From contig NZ_CP032616.1 in assembly GCF_003626975.1 (NCBI RefSeq), positions 4,874,001 to 4,938,000 of the forward strand: 64,000 nucleotides of DNA. The letters are read 5' to 3'. Position 1 is the first letter of the stretch; every line of letters begins with the position of its first letter. A program made the translations under genes and the position numbers. Of the stretch, positions 48,241-56,241 are shown piece after piece. The DNA is from Pseudomonas sp. DY-1 (GTDB taxonomy: Bacteria > Pseudomonadota > Gammaproteobacteria > Pseudomonadales > Pseudomonadaceae). The notes beneath the pieces were generated by a model. The model was not told the DNA's origin and searched no databases. It was given only the letters and a program-made list of their open reading frames with translations.

Positions 48241-48417
48241 TCAGAGATTTGTGGTGATGGTTGTGAAAGTAGTATTGACCCAGGTCGATATGGTGTCGCT
48301 GAAAGTCACGATTACCGCGGCGACCATGGCGGCGACAATTGCATATTCAAGTCCGGATGCACCCTCTTCTTCCTTTGAGAACTTCACCAACTTCTTGAGC
48401 AGAGACTTCAGGGACAT
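48241..48417 (-). CDS. flp: Flp type IVb pilin
   Basis: 58-residue prepilin, the major subunit of Tad pili. Leader MSLKSLLKKLVKFSKEEEG is basic then acidic; predicted cleavage after G19 gives mature ASGLEYAIVAAMVAAVIVTF with Glu at +5 and Tyr at +6, the Flp signature, then a short Thr-rich tail. An AAGGAG Shine-Dalgarno lies upstream of the ATG at 48417. FppA (59041-59505) should process it. Transcribed divergently from the rcpC operon, as in PAO1. Confidence 0.95.
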   Translation of the reverse strand: MSLKSLLKKLVKFSKEEEGASGLEYAIVAAMVAAVIVTFSDTISTWVNTTFTTITTNL

Positions 48418-48504
48418 GGTTGTAAGCTCCTTGCCAGGTGGTTTGTTGCCTGAGGCAAGCTGAGCGTTGTCGACAGTTTTCGGTGATGCAACTGTAAGAA
48501 AGCA

Positions 48505-48514
48505 TTAATACCAA
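48505..48514 (+). promoter_or_regulatory. Motif TTAATACCAA in the flp/rcpC region
   Basis: Second copy of the 10-mer found upstream of the glycine-rich lipoprotein (43863-43872). 88 nt from the flp start codon, in reverse orientation to flp. Confidence 0.3.
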
Positions 48515-48540
48515 AGGTATAGGTTTCGACGACTGTGGCT

Positions 48541-48582
48541 TTTCACCCGGAAGTGGGTGAAATATCCCCCGGAATTGGGGGG
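48541..48582. promoter_or_regulatory. Tandem hairpins upstream of flp and rcpC
   Basis: TTTCACCC-GGAAGT-GGGTGAAA (48541-48562) is followed at once by CCCCC-GGAATT-GGGGG (48566-48581). Both loops are GGA(A/G)(T/G)T-like, and together they look like paired operator or RNA elements. Confidence 0.4.
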
Positions 48583-48809
48583 TGAGTCATCTGTAGAGAC
48601 GAAGTTTGTATATATGCATGCGCAATTTTAGTGCGCCTGAAAATGACTATCAGGAGCCCGAAATAATTTTCCTTGCGTCGTGAAAACTTCTGCTAAACAG
48701 AGTTTCAGGGCAATAGACGAAGAGTGGATTGGCGGTTGCTGGCAGACCGCCTGGTGAAGATGCCCCCATACGCAGGGGCCTGTAGTTCTCACGGCAGAGG
48801 GAGTGCCAG

Positions 48810-49742
48810 ATGAATAGCCGGATGACCATGGCTTTGGCCGCGGTGCTGTTGCTGGGCGCCTTGCTGGCCGGATATTGGGGGATAGTGCTCAGCCGCGCGC
48901 CGCAGGCAGCTCAAATGGCTTCGCCGACCGCTCCTGGCGAATCTTCCAACCAGTCCAACGATCCCGCCGACAAGCTGCGTACACCTGTCGTGGTCGCCGC
49001 CCGCCTTCTTGATCCGTTTACGGCTGTCACGGCCGAAGACCTGCGCGTCGAACAACTGCGCATCGCCCCGCCGGGTAGCTTCAGCAAGGTCGAAGACGTG
49101 ATCGGTCGCCGGCCCTGGACACCTGTTCCGGCCGGCAGTTGGCTCAACCCGGCGAGTTTCGAGGCCGGTGGGCCGCTGGCCCGCATGATCCGCGCGGACG
49201 AGCGCGCCGTGGCGGTGCCTGTGGATGAAGTCGTGGGCGGCGGTGGCCACCTGCGCCCGGGGGACTATGTCGACGTGCTGCTGTTCCTGCGCGGCGAAGG
49301 CGGCAGTGGTCAGCAAAGCGCCCAGGTGGCGGTGCCAGCCTTGCGCCTGCTGAGCTTCGGCGAGGACCTGGGGCCGGATTCCGAAGGGCGCGCCAGCCAA
49401 CCTGCGAAAGACGAAGAGAAAGCCCAGCGCCGGTCCCCCGCGACTGCTGTGCTGGCGGTCCCGGAGCAACAGGTGACACGGCTGATGTTGGCCAGCCAGG
49501 CCGGCTCCCTGCGCCTGGCGGTACGCAGCGCCGACGAACGCCTGCTGGAGCGCTACCAGGCTGGTGAACCTGGCGCCGCCCCCCTAGACGGTGCCAGCCG
49601 CCACCTCATTCCCCTCGAACAACTGGCCGCCTCGCCGGCGCCCCGCCGCGCCCCAACGCCCGCGCCGAAAGTCGTCTCCGCCGGCAAAGGACCGGGAGTC
49701 GCCATTTACCGCGGTGCTGATCTGACACGCCAGATCCCCTGA
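48810..49742 (+). CDS. rcpC: Tad pilus assembly protein RcpC/CpaB
   Basis: 310 residues. N-terminal membrane helix (about 5-27), SAF domain (about 58-125; TPVVVAARLLDPFTAVTAEDLRVEQL) and RcpC domain (about 130-260; AVAVPVDEVVGGGGHLRPGDYVDVLLF). CpaB proteins sit in the periplasm and are thought to connect or stabilise the RcpA secretin. First gene of the long Tad operon, 20 nt upstream of rcpA. Confidence 0.94.
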   Translation: MNSRMTMALAAVLLLGALLAGYWGIVLSRAPQAAQMASPTAPGESSNQSNDPADKLRTPVVVAARLLDPFTAVTAEDLRVEQLRIAPPGSFSKVEDVIGRRPWTPVPAGSWLNPASFEAGGPLARMIRADERAVAVPVDEVVGGGGHLRPGDYVDVLLFLRGEGGSGQQSAQVAVPALRLLSFGEDLGPDSEGRASQPAKDEEKAQRRSPATAVLAVPEQQVTRLMLASQAGSLRLAVRSADERLLERYQAGEPGAAPLDGASRHLIPLEQLAASPAPRRAPTPAPKVVSAGKGPGVAIYRGADLTRQIP

Positions 49743-49762
49743 CCCTGCAAGGAACGCCTGAA

Positions 49763-50986
49763 ATGAAGCGTTGGATCGTATCCATGATCTTTCCCCTGCT
49801 TGGCTGTGCGCCCTTGGGCGTGTGGGCTGCGCCGGGTTGCGACGCGCTGGGCCAGGCCCCCGGCGTGGTGGAAGTGGGGCAGGGTCGCCAGGAGCTCATG
49901 AGCTACCCGCTGGCCATTACCCGCATTGCGGTGGGTGACCCCGCTGTGGCGGATGTCCAACTCGCCGACAAGCAATCCTTTCTGATCACGGGCAAGAAAG
50001 GCGGCGCCACCAGCCTGATGGTCTGGACCGGCTGCAGCCGTGAGCCGCGCCGCAGCCTGCTCTATGTTGGCGGCGCGGCCAGCAAGGCATTGGAGGCATC
50101 CTTGGCCGAGCCCATGGCGGAGGACGCCGTGACGAGCCAGGTGCAGACCGATATCCGCTTCGTCGAGGTCAGCCGGGGCAAGCTCAAACAGGCCAGTACC
50201 TCGCTGGTGCGCCAGGGCTCCAACCTCTTCGTGCTGGGTGCGCCGGGCAGTCTCAACAACATCACCGTCACGCCGGGCGGCGTTCTCGACGGCACTTTCG
50301 GTAGCCCCACTGGTGGCTTCGACATCATCTGGGGGGGCGGCAGCAGCAAGGTGCTGGGTTTCATCAATGCCCTGGAGAACAGCGGCTTCGCCTACACGCT
50401 GGCCAAACCGAGTCTCGTGGCGTTGAGCGGGCAGAGTGCGAGCTTCCTGGCCGGTGGAGAGTTTCCCGTTCCCGTACCTAACGGCGATGGTGACGACATC
50501 ACCATCGAGTACAAAGAGTTCGGCGTGCGGCTGACCCTCACCCCTACCGTGGTCGGGCGCCAGCGGATTTCCCTGAAGGTGGCGCCGGAGGTCAGTGAAC
50601 TGGACTTCAGTTCCGGTATCAGCATTGCCGGTACCCAGGTGCCGGCACTCAAGGTGCGGCGCACCGACACCAGCATTTCCCTGGCCGACGGTGAGAGCTT
50701 CGTCATCAGCGGCCTGATCAGCAGCCAGAACGTTGCCAACATCGACAAGTTTCCCGGCCTCGGCGACCTGCCAGTGATCGGCGCATTGTTCCGCTCTTCG
50801 CGGATCGACCGTGAGGATCGCGAATTGCTGATGATCGTCACCCCGCGCCTGGTGAAACCGCTGGCGGTGGACGCACAGCTGCCTGAGCTGCCGGGCGAGC
50901 GCTTGCGTCGCTACGACCCGGGTTTCTTCGACTTCTACCTCAACGAGCGTGGCGATTTCGACCGCCGTGCCGGGTTGTCGGAGTAA
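49763..50986 (+). CDS. rcpA: Tad secretin RcpA/CpaC
   Basis: 407-residue outer-membrane secretin through which the Flp pilus exits. Signal peptide (MKRWIVSMIFPLLGCAPLGVWA), N-terminal pilus-formation domain (about 35-105; ITRIAVGDPAVADVQLADKQSFLITGKKGG), and secretin core (about 215-375) with PSLVALSGQSASFLAGGEFPVPVP, the VPALKVRRTDTSISLADGESFVISGL motif and the LGDLPVIGALFRSS lip. Between rcpC and tadZ. Confidence 0.96.
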   Translation: MKRWIVSMIFPLLGCAPLGVWAAPGCDALGQAPGVVEVGQGRQELMSYPLAITRIAVGDPAVADVQLADKQSFLITGKKGGATSLMVWTGCSREPRRSLLYVGGAASKALEASLAEPMAEDAVTSQVQTDIRFVEVSRGKLKQASTSLVRQGSNLFVLGAPGSLNNITVTPGGVLDGTFGSPTGGFDIIWGGGSSKVLGFINALENSGFAYTLAKPSLVALSGQSASFLAGGEFPVPVPNGDGDDITIEYKEFGVRLTLTPTVVGRQRISLKVAPEVSELDFSSGISIAGTQVPALKVRRTDTSISLADGESFVISGLISSQNVANIDKFPGLGDLPVIGALFRSSRIDREDRELLMIVTPRLVKPLAVDAQLPELPGERLRRYDPGFFDFYLNERGDFDRRAGLSE

Positions 50987-50992
50987 GGCACC

Positions 50993-52162
50993 ATGAGCCA
51001 GACCTTCCTCGCGTTCACCCGCAACAGTGCCGACCTGGAATGGTTACAGGGTGCCCTGATGCCGCTAGGCCAGGTACTCAGCGCCGGCCGTGGTGCCCTT
51101 GACGAATTGCTCGGGCTGATCGAGGTCACTGGCGCCAGCCTGCTGTTCATCGGCCTGGACCGTGACAACCTGGTTGCCCAGACCTCCCTGATCGAAGGCG
51201 CCCTGAGCGCACGGCCGATGCTGGCGGTGGTGGCCATGGGCGATGGCCTGGACAACCAGTTGGTGCTCAACGCCATGCGAGCGGGCGCTCGCGACTTCGT
51301 GGCCTACGGGGCGCGTACCAGTGAAGTCGCCGGATTGGTGCGGCGCCTGGTGCAGCGGCTGCCGAGCGTCATGCCGACCCACAACGCCGGGCGCCTCACC
51401 GCCCTGTTCAGCCGCCAGCAGGATGCCGACGCGGCACTGCTTTCGGCGCATCTGGCGTTGGCCATCAATCAATGTGGCCAGCGCACCCTGTTGCTTGACC
51501 TTGGCCAACCCCAGGGCGACAGCCTGACTCTGCTGGGGCTGGAGGCGTCCTTCCACTTTGCCGATGCGCTGCGCAACTTGCGTCGCCTGGACACCGCGCT
51601 CATCGACAGCGCCTTCGGCAGCCACTCCGATGGTCTGCGGCTGCTGGTGCAGGAGGCGGGTGGCGAGACACTGGAGCGGATCAACGCCGCTGAGCTCTAC
51701 CTGCTGCTCGGAACCTTGCGCCAGCACTTCCAGCACATCGTGGTGAACCTGGTCGGGCAACCTGACAGCGAGGCCCTGCGCATTCTCGTCGGAAACGCTG
51801 ACCGGTTGCTCTGGTGCACCGACCAGAGCGTGCCGGATTGCCGCCGCAACATTGAATTGCTTGGCCGCTGGCGCGACGCCGGAGTGAAGTTGGAGCATGC
51901 GCAATTACTGGTAGACCGCCACCTGCGTGGCGTGGCGCCTGAATCCGAAGTGCTGGCCCGCTCCTTCAACCTACCGGTGGCGGAGGTCCTGCCCAACAGC
52001 CCCGAATTGCGAATGAACGCCAAGAACCAGGGACGCAGCCTGTTCGAACTGGCGCCCCGCGAGCGCCTCAGCCAACGCCTGCGCGAGCTGGGCGAGCGGC
52101 TGGCCTGCATCGAGCAACCCAGGACTCGGTCCTGGCAACGGCTGTGGAGCGTCCGGACATGA
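50993..52162 (+). CDS. tadZ: Tad localisation protein TadZ
   Basis: 389 residues of the CpaE/TadZ family: atypical receiver-like N-terminal domain (1-125) and ParA/MinD-like ATPase domain (about 135-370). The position of the Walker A is occupied by ALFSRQQDADAALLSAHLA, which lacks the canonical GKGGVGKT, so ATP hydrolysis is unlikely; degenerate Walker boxes occur in other TadZ proteins. TadZ localises the machine at the pole. Stop overlaps the tadA start (ATGA). Confidence 0.9.
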   Translation: MSQTFLAFTRNSADLEWLQGALMPLGQVLSAGRGALDELLGLIEVTGASLLFIGLDRDNLVAQTSLIEGALSARPMLAVVAMGDGLDNQLVLNAMRAGARDFVAYGARTSEVAGLVRRLVQRLPSVMPTHNAGRLTALFSRQQDADAALLSAHLALAINQCGQRTLLLDLGQPQGDSLTLLGLEASFHFADALRNLRRLDTALIDSAFGSHSDGLRLLVQEAGGETLERINAAELYLLLGTLRQHFQHIVVNLVGQPDSEALRILVGNADRLLWCTDQSVPDCRRNIELLGRWRDAGVKLEHAQLLVDRHLRGVAPESEVLARSFNLPVAEVLPNSPELRMNAKNQGRSLFELAPRERLSQRLRELGERLACIEQPRTRSWQRLWSVRT

Positions 52163-53430
52163 GCGGCGAAAGTGTCTTCGGCGGCGCTGTCCGCTATACC
52201 CAGCTAGGCCATAACGACCCGCAGGGCCTGAAGCTGGTGCTGCACCGCTACATCATCGACGCCATTGATGACGATGGCGTGAACGTCCTGGAAGGGGCAC
52301 GCGGAGCCGTGTCCCAGTACGTCATCGACAAGGTGGTGGAGTTTGTCGGCCGCCATCACCTGGCGGTGTCGCGCTACGAAATGGAGCGCCTGGCCGAAGA
52401 GTTGGTGGATGAACTGACCGGCTTCGGACCGCTGGAGGTGCTGCTACGCGACCCCGGCGTCACCGAGATTCTGGTCAACGGCCCGTGCCGCATCTTCATC
52501 GAGCGTGAGGGCGTGCTGCACCAGAGCGATCTGCGCTTCATCGACGACCAGCACGTGCTGCGGGTGATCCAGCGCATCCTCGCGCCGCTCGGCCGGCGCC
52601 TCGACGAATCCAGCCCTATGGTCGACGCACGTCTGCCGGATGGCAGCCGGGTCAACGCCATCATCCCGCCCATCGCCTTGGACGGCCCCTGCATCTCGGT
52701 GCGCAAATTCCGCAAGGACCTGCTGCAAAGCTCCGACCTGCTGGCCTACCAGTCCCTGGATGAAGCCATGCTGCAATTCATCCGTCGCGCCGTGGGCGAG
52801 CGCTGCAACATCCTGGTCAGCGGCGGCACCGGAACCGGCAAGACCACGTTGCTCAATGTCATGAGCCTGTTGATCGACAGTCACGAGCGTCTGGTCACCA
52901 TCGAAGACACTGCCGAACTACAACTCAACCACCCCCACGTGGTCCGCCTGGAAACCCGCCCGCCGAATGCCGAGGGGCGTGGCGAGGTGGGGGCCAGCGA
53001 CCTGATTCGCAACGCCCTGCGCATGCGCCCGGACCGCATCATCCTCGGCGAAATCCGGGGTGTCGAAGTGCTCGACGTGCTGCAGGCGATGAACACCGGC
53101 CACGACGGCTCCATGAGTACTGTGCACGCCAACTCTGCGCTGGATTCGCTGCTGCGCCTGGAAACCCTGGTGGGACTCACAGGTCGCCAGGTGGCCGAGC
53201 GCACCTTGCGGCAGATGATCTGCGCTGCCCTCGACCTGGTGATCCAGCTTACCCGCCTGCCCAATGGCCGCCGCTGCGTCAGCGAAGTGGTAGAGGTGGT
53301 GGGCGTGCGTGACGACGTCTACGTGACCAACTGCCTGTTCCGTCTTGACCGCGCCAGTGGCCGCTTCATCAGCGAGGCGGTCAATCCTGCCGGGGAGAAG
53401 CTGCGCCAGGCCGTGGGAGGTGGACGATGA
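52159..53430 (+). CDS. tadA: Tad pilus secretion ATPase TadA/CpaF
   Basis: 423-residue hexameric ATPase powering Flp pilus assembly and probably retraction. Walker [14 protein letters not shown] with K228, Asp box [10 protein letters not shown], Walker [16 protein letters not shown], and His box [13 protein letters not shown] are all intact. ATG at 52159 is set by the 4-nt overlap with tadZ; a GTG 15 nt upstream is less likely. Overlaps tadB by 4 nt. Confidence 0.97.
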   Translation: MSGESVFGGAVRYTQLGHNDPQGLKLVLHRYIIDAIDDDGVNVLEGARGAVSQYVIDKVVEFVGRHHLAVSRYEMERLAEELVDELTGFGPLEVLLRDPGVTEILVNGPCRIFIEREGVLHQSDLRFIDDQHVLRVIQRILAPLGRRLDESSPMVDARLPDGSRVNAIIPPIALDGPCISVRKFRKDLLQSSDLLAYQSLDEAMLQFIRRAVGERCNILVSGGTGTGKTTLLNVMSLLIDSHERLVTIEDTAELQLNHPHVVRLETRPPNAEGRGEVGASDLIRNALRMRPDRIILGEIRGVEVLDVLQAMNTGHDGSMSTVHANSALDSLLRLETLVGLTGRQVAERTLRQMICAALDLVIQLTRLPNGRRCVSEVVEVVGVRDDVYVTNCLFRLDRASGRFISEAVNPAGEKLRQAVGGGR

Positions 53431-54311
53431 GCGGGCCGCTGTTGCTAGGGCTGCTCGGCGGCCTGCTGCTGGTCCTCGGGTTGGCGCTGGCGCGTCGGGG
53501 CTGGCGACAGTCCGGCGAAGAGCGCGTGTTGCAACGCCTGGGGCAGGACCTGGCAATGCCGGCCCCGGCCGTTGCGCGACCGGGCTGGCTGGAGCGTGCC
53601 TTCCTGCGCGCGGGCCTTGGCCTGCCGCGTGAACGCATCGGCCTGTTGCTTTCAACCTGGCTGGCGGCCCAGATGCTGGCGGCTCTGCTTGCAGGCTGGG
53701 TTGCCGCTCTCGCAGTGGCGCTGCTGCTGCCGCTCGGTTTGCGCGGCTGGCTGAGCTGGCGCTATGGGCGGCGAGTGCGGCGCATGGTGGAGCAGTTGCC
53801 GCAGATGCTCGACCAGGTGGTACGTAGCCTGCACGCGGGGCGCACGCTGGGTGATGCCGTGGTACGGGCCATCGATGCCTCTCCCGAGCCGCTGCACGGT
53901 GCGCTGTCACGGGTCTCAAGGGATGTGAAGCTGGGTGTCAGCCTGCCCGACGCCCTGAAGGATGCGGGCGACCTGTTCGAACAGGAGGAACTGCGTATCC
54001 TCGCCCTCGGCGTACGGGTGAATCACCGCTACGGCGGTAGCTCCAGTGAACTGCTGGGCAACCTGATCAAGGTCATCCACGAGCGGGAGCAGATCGCCCG
54101 GCAACTTCATGCCATGACTGGCGAAACCCGCTTCACCGCCCTGGTGCTGGCGCTGCTGCCGGTGTCCGTGGCCGGCTACATCCTCTCGGCCAATCCAGGC
54201 TACCTGATGGGGCTCTGGCTGGACGCCAGTGGCCAGCGCATGTTGCTGGCGGCCTTCGGCATGCAGGTCCTGGGGTGTTTCATCCTCTGGCGCATGTTGA
54301 GGAGCGTGTGA
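53427..54311 (+). CDS. tadB: Tad platform protein TadB
   Basis: 294-residue inner-membrane protein with a T2SSF domain (about 125-250; EQLPQMLDQVVRSLHAGRTLGDAVVRA) flanked by an N-terminal helix, a central pair (about 75-110) and a C-terminal pair (about 232-290). With TadC it forms the platform contacting TadA. ATGA overlap with tadA. Confidence 0.95.
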   Translation: MSGPLLLGLLGGLLLVLGLALARRGWRQSGEERVLQRLGQDLAMPAPAVARPGWLERAFLRAGLGLPRERIGLLLSTWLAAQMLAALLAGWVAALAVALLLPLGLRGWLSWRYGRRVRRMVEQLPQMLDQVVRSLHAGRTLGDAVVRAIDASPEPLHGALSRVSRDVKLGVSLPDALKDAGDLFEQEELRILALGVRVNHRYGGSSSELLGNLIKVIHEREQIARQLHAMTGETRFTALVLALLPVSVAGYILSANPGYLMGLWLDASGQRMLLAAFGMQVLGCFILWRMLRSV

Positions 54312-54312
54312 C

Positions 54313-55215
54313 ATGGCGCTTTTGTTGTTCGCCCTCCTGACGGGCCTGGCCGCAGTCACCCTGGCACTGGGCCTTGTAGGTGAACGGCAACGCAAGCAGC
54401 GGGTTTACCAGCGGCTGCTGGGCAGCGAGGCTGCCGGACAACTGCCCGACAAACGCTGGCAACGCATGCTCCGGGCCGTGGGGGGCAGCCGCCTGGCACG
54501 TCGTTACCTCAGCCTGGACAGCGAGACTCAGGTGCTGCTCAACCGTGTTGGCTGGCGCCGCGCCAGCCGACGCACCCTGTTCCTCGCGTGCCAGTTACTT
54601 GCACCGCTGCTGCTGCTGGGCCTCGCGCTGATGTGGCAGTCGCTGCTGGCCAAGCCGCCTGCGCATCCTTGGCTCGCACCTTTCATTGCCGCCGGCTGCG
54701 GCGTGCTGCTACCCAAGCGCGTGTTGGCGATGGTCGCGCTGCGCCGCCAGAGCGCCCTGCAACAGGAACTGTCGGTATTCATCCCCATGGTCCGCATTCT
54801 CTTCGAGGCAGGTCTCACAGTGGAGCAGGCGCTGCGGGTGCTGAGCCAGGACGGTCGCGACCTGATGCCCCTGCTGACCGCCGAGCTGCGCGGCGTGCTG
54901 CAGCATGTGGACTCTGGACTGGAACTGAGCGAGGAACTCGACAAGCTGGCGCGCCTGCTGGAAGTGGACGAGCTGACTGACAGCTTCACCATCCTCGAAC
55001 AACTGGTGCGCCAGGGCGGGGGCGCGATGGCGTCGCTGCTGGCACTGAAAAGACTCTTGGACGACCGTCGCCTCACGCGGATGCAGGAGTACATCTCCAA
55101 GCTCTCCGGGAAGATGACGGTCGTGATGATGACGCTGCTGTTTCCGGCCTTGCTGCTCGTGCTGGGCGGCCCGGGAATGATGGCGATCAGCCGCGCAATG
55201 GGGGGAGCCGGATGA
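54313..55215 (+). CDS. tadC: Tad platform protein TadC
   Basis: 300-residue second platform protein: N-terminal helix, central helices (about 90-140), T2SSF domain (about 150-275; QQELSVFIPMVRILFEAGLTVEQALRVL) and C-terminal helix. One base separates it from tadB; it overlaps tadD by 4 nt (ATGA). Confidence 0.95.
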   Translation: MALLLFALLTGLAAVTLALGLVGERQRKQRVYQRLLGSEAAGQLPDKRWQRMLRAVGGSRLARRYLSLDSETQVLLNRVGWRRASRRTLFLACQLLAPLLLLGLALMWQSLLAKPPAHPWLAPFIAAGCGVLLPKRVLAMVALRRQSALQQELSVFIPMVRILFEAGLTVEQALRVLSQDGRDLMPLLTAELRGVLQHVDSGLELSEELDKLARLLEVDELTDSFTILEQLVRQGGGAMASLLALKRLLDDRRLTRMQEYISKLSGKMTVVMMTLLFPALLLVLGGPGMMAISRAMGGAG

Positions 55216-55961
55216 ACAGGATGCTTGTGCTGTGCGCGCTTGGGCTGCTGGGTGGCTGCGCCCATTCGCCCGTCCAGGTCGATTGGTTGGCGCAGGGCGG
55301 TTGTGGCAAGCCGACCCAGGACCAGGAGCTGGCGTTGAACCTGGCCAAGGACATGGCCGCCGAGGGTCGCGCCCATGCCGCCCTGGCGCACCTCCAGGCC
55401 TTGCCGTCCAGCCTGGCGGAGGTGCGTCTGCGCCAGGCCCGTATCTACCGCAGCCTGCGGCGCAGCGAAGCGGAGCCGCTCTATCGCAGTCTGTTGGACA
55501 CCTGTCTGGAGGCCGAGGGACACCATGGCCTGGGTCAGTTGGCGGCGGCCGGCGGCAACCAGCGCGAAGCCCTGGACCAGTTGCGCGAAGCCCTGCGTCT
55601 GTCGCCCACCGATCCCCGGGTCCGCAACGACCTGGGGCTGGTGCTGCTGCGGGACGGGCGGGTGGAGGATGCCCGATTCGAGTTCCTGACCGCCCTGGAA
55701 CTGAGCCAGGACGACCCACTGCCCGCGCAGAACCTGCTGTCACTGTTCTTCTATCAGGAGGAGTACCAGCAGGCGGCGGAACTGGTATCGCGCTTGCACT
55801 TGCCGGCCGATCTGGTGCGCCAGGCCGAAGAGCGTGCGCGGCAGATGAAGCAGCAGGGGCTGTCGGCTCCGCTGGCGACGCGACCAGCAGCGGCTGACGC
55901 ACCGCTGCTGGCCGAGGCAGACAAGTCCGGGCCTATTGCGGGCGAGGAGGTGGGGCAATGA
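55212..55961 (+). CDS. tadD: Tad lipoprotein TadD (TPR)
   Basis: 249 residues. Lipoprotein signal with LLGGC lipobox (C16); then TPR-type helices (about 40-190; GNQREALDQLREALRLSPTDPRVRNDLGLVLLRDGRVEDARFEFLTAL). Likely an outer-membrane pilotin or scaffold for RcpA, as proposed for TadD. ATGA overlap with the next gene. Confidence 0.93.
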   Translation: MNRMLVLCALGLLGGCAHSPVQVDWLAQGGCGKPTQDQELALNLAKDMAAEGRAHAALAHLQALPSSLAEVRLRQARIYRSLRRSEAEPLYRSLLDTCLEAEGHHGLGQLAAAGGNQREALDQLREALRLSPTDPRVRNDLGLVLLRDGRVEDARFEFLTALELSQDDPLPAQNLLSLFFYQEEYQQAAELVSRLHLPADLVRQAEERARQMKQQGLSAPLATRPAAADAPLLAEADKSGPIAGEEVGQ

Positions 55962-56233
55962 AAGTCTGGATCGCAATCCTGCTCATGGGGGCCGGCGCTG
56001 GCTTGCAGGCGGCGGAAGATGCCCGCCACGCGCGGCATGAACGCCAGCGGCTCAGCGATCAGTGGCTGAGTATCCAGCGTGAAGGTAGCCAGGCCTCGCG
56101 CCATGCGCAGGCGGCCAGCGCCACGGAGCGTGAACTGGCCAACCAGCGCTGGCTGGACAGCTTCAAATACGCCATTCCCGAGCGCTACTACGGCAGCGGC
56201 ATGACCGTGGAGAGCGGCTCGTCGAACCAGTGA
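55958..56233 (+). CDS. DUF3613 small periplasmic protein
   Basis: 91 residues with signal peptide (MKVWIAILLMGAGAGLQA), a charged helix (about 22-65), and a conserved-looking end NQRWLDSFKYAIPERYYG. Matches the DUF3613 gene that lies between tadD and tadG in PAO1 (PA4298). Function unknown; its place in the operon with 4-nt overlap implies a pilus assembly role. Confidence 0.85.
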   Translation: MKVWIAILLMGAGAGLQAAEDARHARHERQRLSDQWLSIQREGSQASRHAQAASATERELANQRWLDSFKYAIPERYYGSGMTVESGSSNQ

Positions 56234-56241
56234 GGCCAGGC

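Larger units (their letters stand above)
48418..48809. other. 392-nt divergent control region flp / rcpC
   Basis: AT-richer than the flanking genes. Holds TTAATACCAA (48505-48514), two adjacent hairpins (48541-48582), a GCGCA/TGCGC repeat near 48621-48637, and AT tracts such as TTTGTATATATGCATG (about 48605-48620). In PAO1 the orthologous region is a PprB target. No gene seen. Confidence 0.65.
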
